Positions 35,966 through 36,341 of a stretch of 36,341 nucleotides of DNA are shown here, in pieces (the first letter of the stretch is position 1; the number at the start of each line of letters is the position of its first letter). The translations under genes were made by a program, and so were the position numbers. The notes below the pieces were generated by a model that saw nothing but the letters and a program-made list of their open reading frames with translations, made no database searches and was not told the origin of the DNA. Source of the DNA: a virus; IMG/VR virus record IMGVR_UViG_3300013307_000177, positions 1 through 36,341 of that record; one strand, written 5' to 3'.

Positions 35966-36156
35966 CTTCTACTCCGAGTACGAGCTAAATGAACCTCTGT
36001 GATCTTGTTCTGACAATCCCATACAACCTCTAAGACTTCGAAGAGACGTGGCCCTTCGTCGTAGTGCCGAACGAGATCTCCGGCACGCGGAATGCTAGGT
36101 AGAGTTACGTCCTCAAAGCCATTAGAAGGCAGGTTCACTAGCCTGACGGTAATCAT
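35962..36156 (-). CDS. Small hypothetical protein (64 aa)
   Basis: This is a beta-rich small protein: MITVRLVNLPSNGFEDVTLP, then PRAGDLVRHYDEGPRLFEVL and a basic end (HLARTRSRR). The pattern P-x-x-GD-x-V followed by a beta-strand-rich end is seen in many tiny phage proteins and may form a small barrel. Both ends use ATGA overlaps with neighbours, so it belongs to one coupled early unit. No function is recognised. Confidence 0.6.
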   Translation of the reverse strand: MITVRLVNLPSNGFEDVTLPSIPRAGDLVRHYDEGPRLFEVLEVVWDCQNKITEVHLARTRSRR

Positions 36157-36341
36157 GCCTGCTTGACCCAGACTTCCTCGGAGTCAGTTGTATCGACGAT
36201 CACTGGCATGTTCTGGATGAAGATCATGTCTTTACAGGCTTCGGCTCCGAAGTCGTCGAGGGCTAACTGACCGAGGCAGTTGCCTCCGTCAGCGTCACCG
36301 CTGTCTACACGACAGGGTGCGTCGTCAGCTGCGCGACACTT
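36153..36341 (-). CDS. Hypothetical protein, C-terminal part (partial)
   Basis: The frame is open from the right edge to a TGA at 36155-36153, giving 62 C-terminal residues. Four cysteines lie in the first part (KCRAADDAPC, GGNCLGQL, EACKDMIF), followed by a beta-rich end (MPVIVDTTDSEEVWVKQA). The ATG of the next gene overlaps the stop (ATGA). The N-terminus and any domain lie beyond the window, so no assignment is made. Confidence 0.55.
   Translation of the reverse strand, partial: KCRAADDAPCRVDSGDADGGNCLGQLALDDFGAEACKDMIFIQNMPVIVDTTDSEEVWVKQA

Overview
The window is part of a tailed siphophage genome from an actinobacterial host, most likely Streptomyces or a relative. The evidence is a run of actinophage-type minor tail genes, a lysis cassette with a CHAP/NlpC-like endolysin, a WhiB-family protein (a family confined to Actinobacteria and their phages), promoters of the TTGACA-N17-TAGGAT type, and tightly packed genes joined by ATGA, GTGA and TAATG overlaps. 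Both ends of the window cut through genes.

Layout. (1) 1-6089, + strand: the end of the tape measure gene and three minor tail/baseplate genes. (2) 6096-8242, + strand: a likely promoter, then the lysis cassette of a holin-like membrane protein, a 59-residue acidic protein, the endolysin and three small membrane proteins. (3) 8229-8280: a convergent junction where the rightward late genes and leftward early genes overlap by 14 bp, with a GC-rich hairpin. (4) 8229-21301, - strand: the replication/recombination block. It holds a Cas4/RecB-like nuclease, a WhiB protein, a DNA methyltransferase, a RusA-type resolvase, a deoxyribosyltransferase-like/MazG-like fusion, a sliding clamp, an oligoribonuclease-type exonuclease, an SNF2 helicase, an ssDNA-binding-protein candidate and many small Cys-rich proteins. 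DNA polymerase and primase are not in the window. (5) 21356-27827, - strand: an excisionase-like HTH protein, a SLOG-type protein, a tyrosine integrase and several unknowns. (6) 27984-31741, - strand: a 137-residue unknown, a 955-residue CobT-like protein (HExxH motif plus VWA domain joined by an acidic linker of about 300 residues) and a small basic protein. (7) 31810-34752, - strand: four consecutive genes for exported proteins with signal peptides, separated mostly by strong hairpins, resembling a moron cassette. (8) 34801-36341, - strand: an unknown, an HNH endonuclease, a coiled-coil protein and small unknowns.

The leftward genes appear to be served by several promoters, at about 31460, 28508, 27080, 22060 and 21322. 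Two of them start leaders of about 90 nt that contain strong hairpins, and one appears to produce a leaderless mRNA starting with GTG. The points most worth a second look are the four-gene secretome cassette, the CobT-like giant without its ATPase partner here, and the WhiB reading frame, which has no canonical start and overlaps another gene in the -1 frame. No CRISPR array, tRNA, insertion sequence or attP core was recognised.
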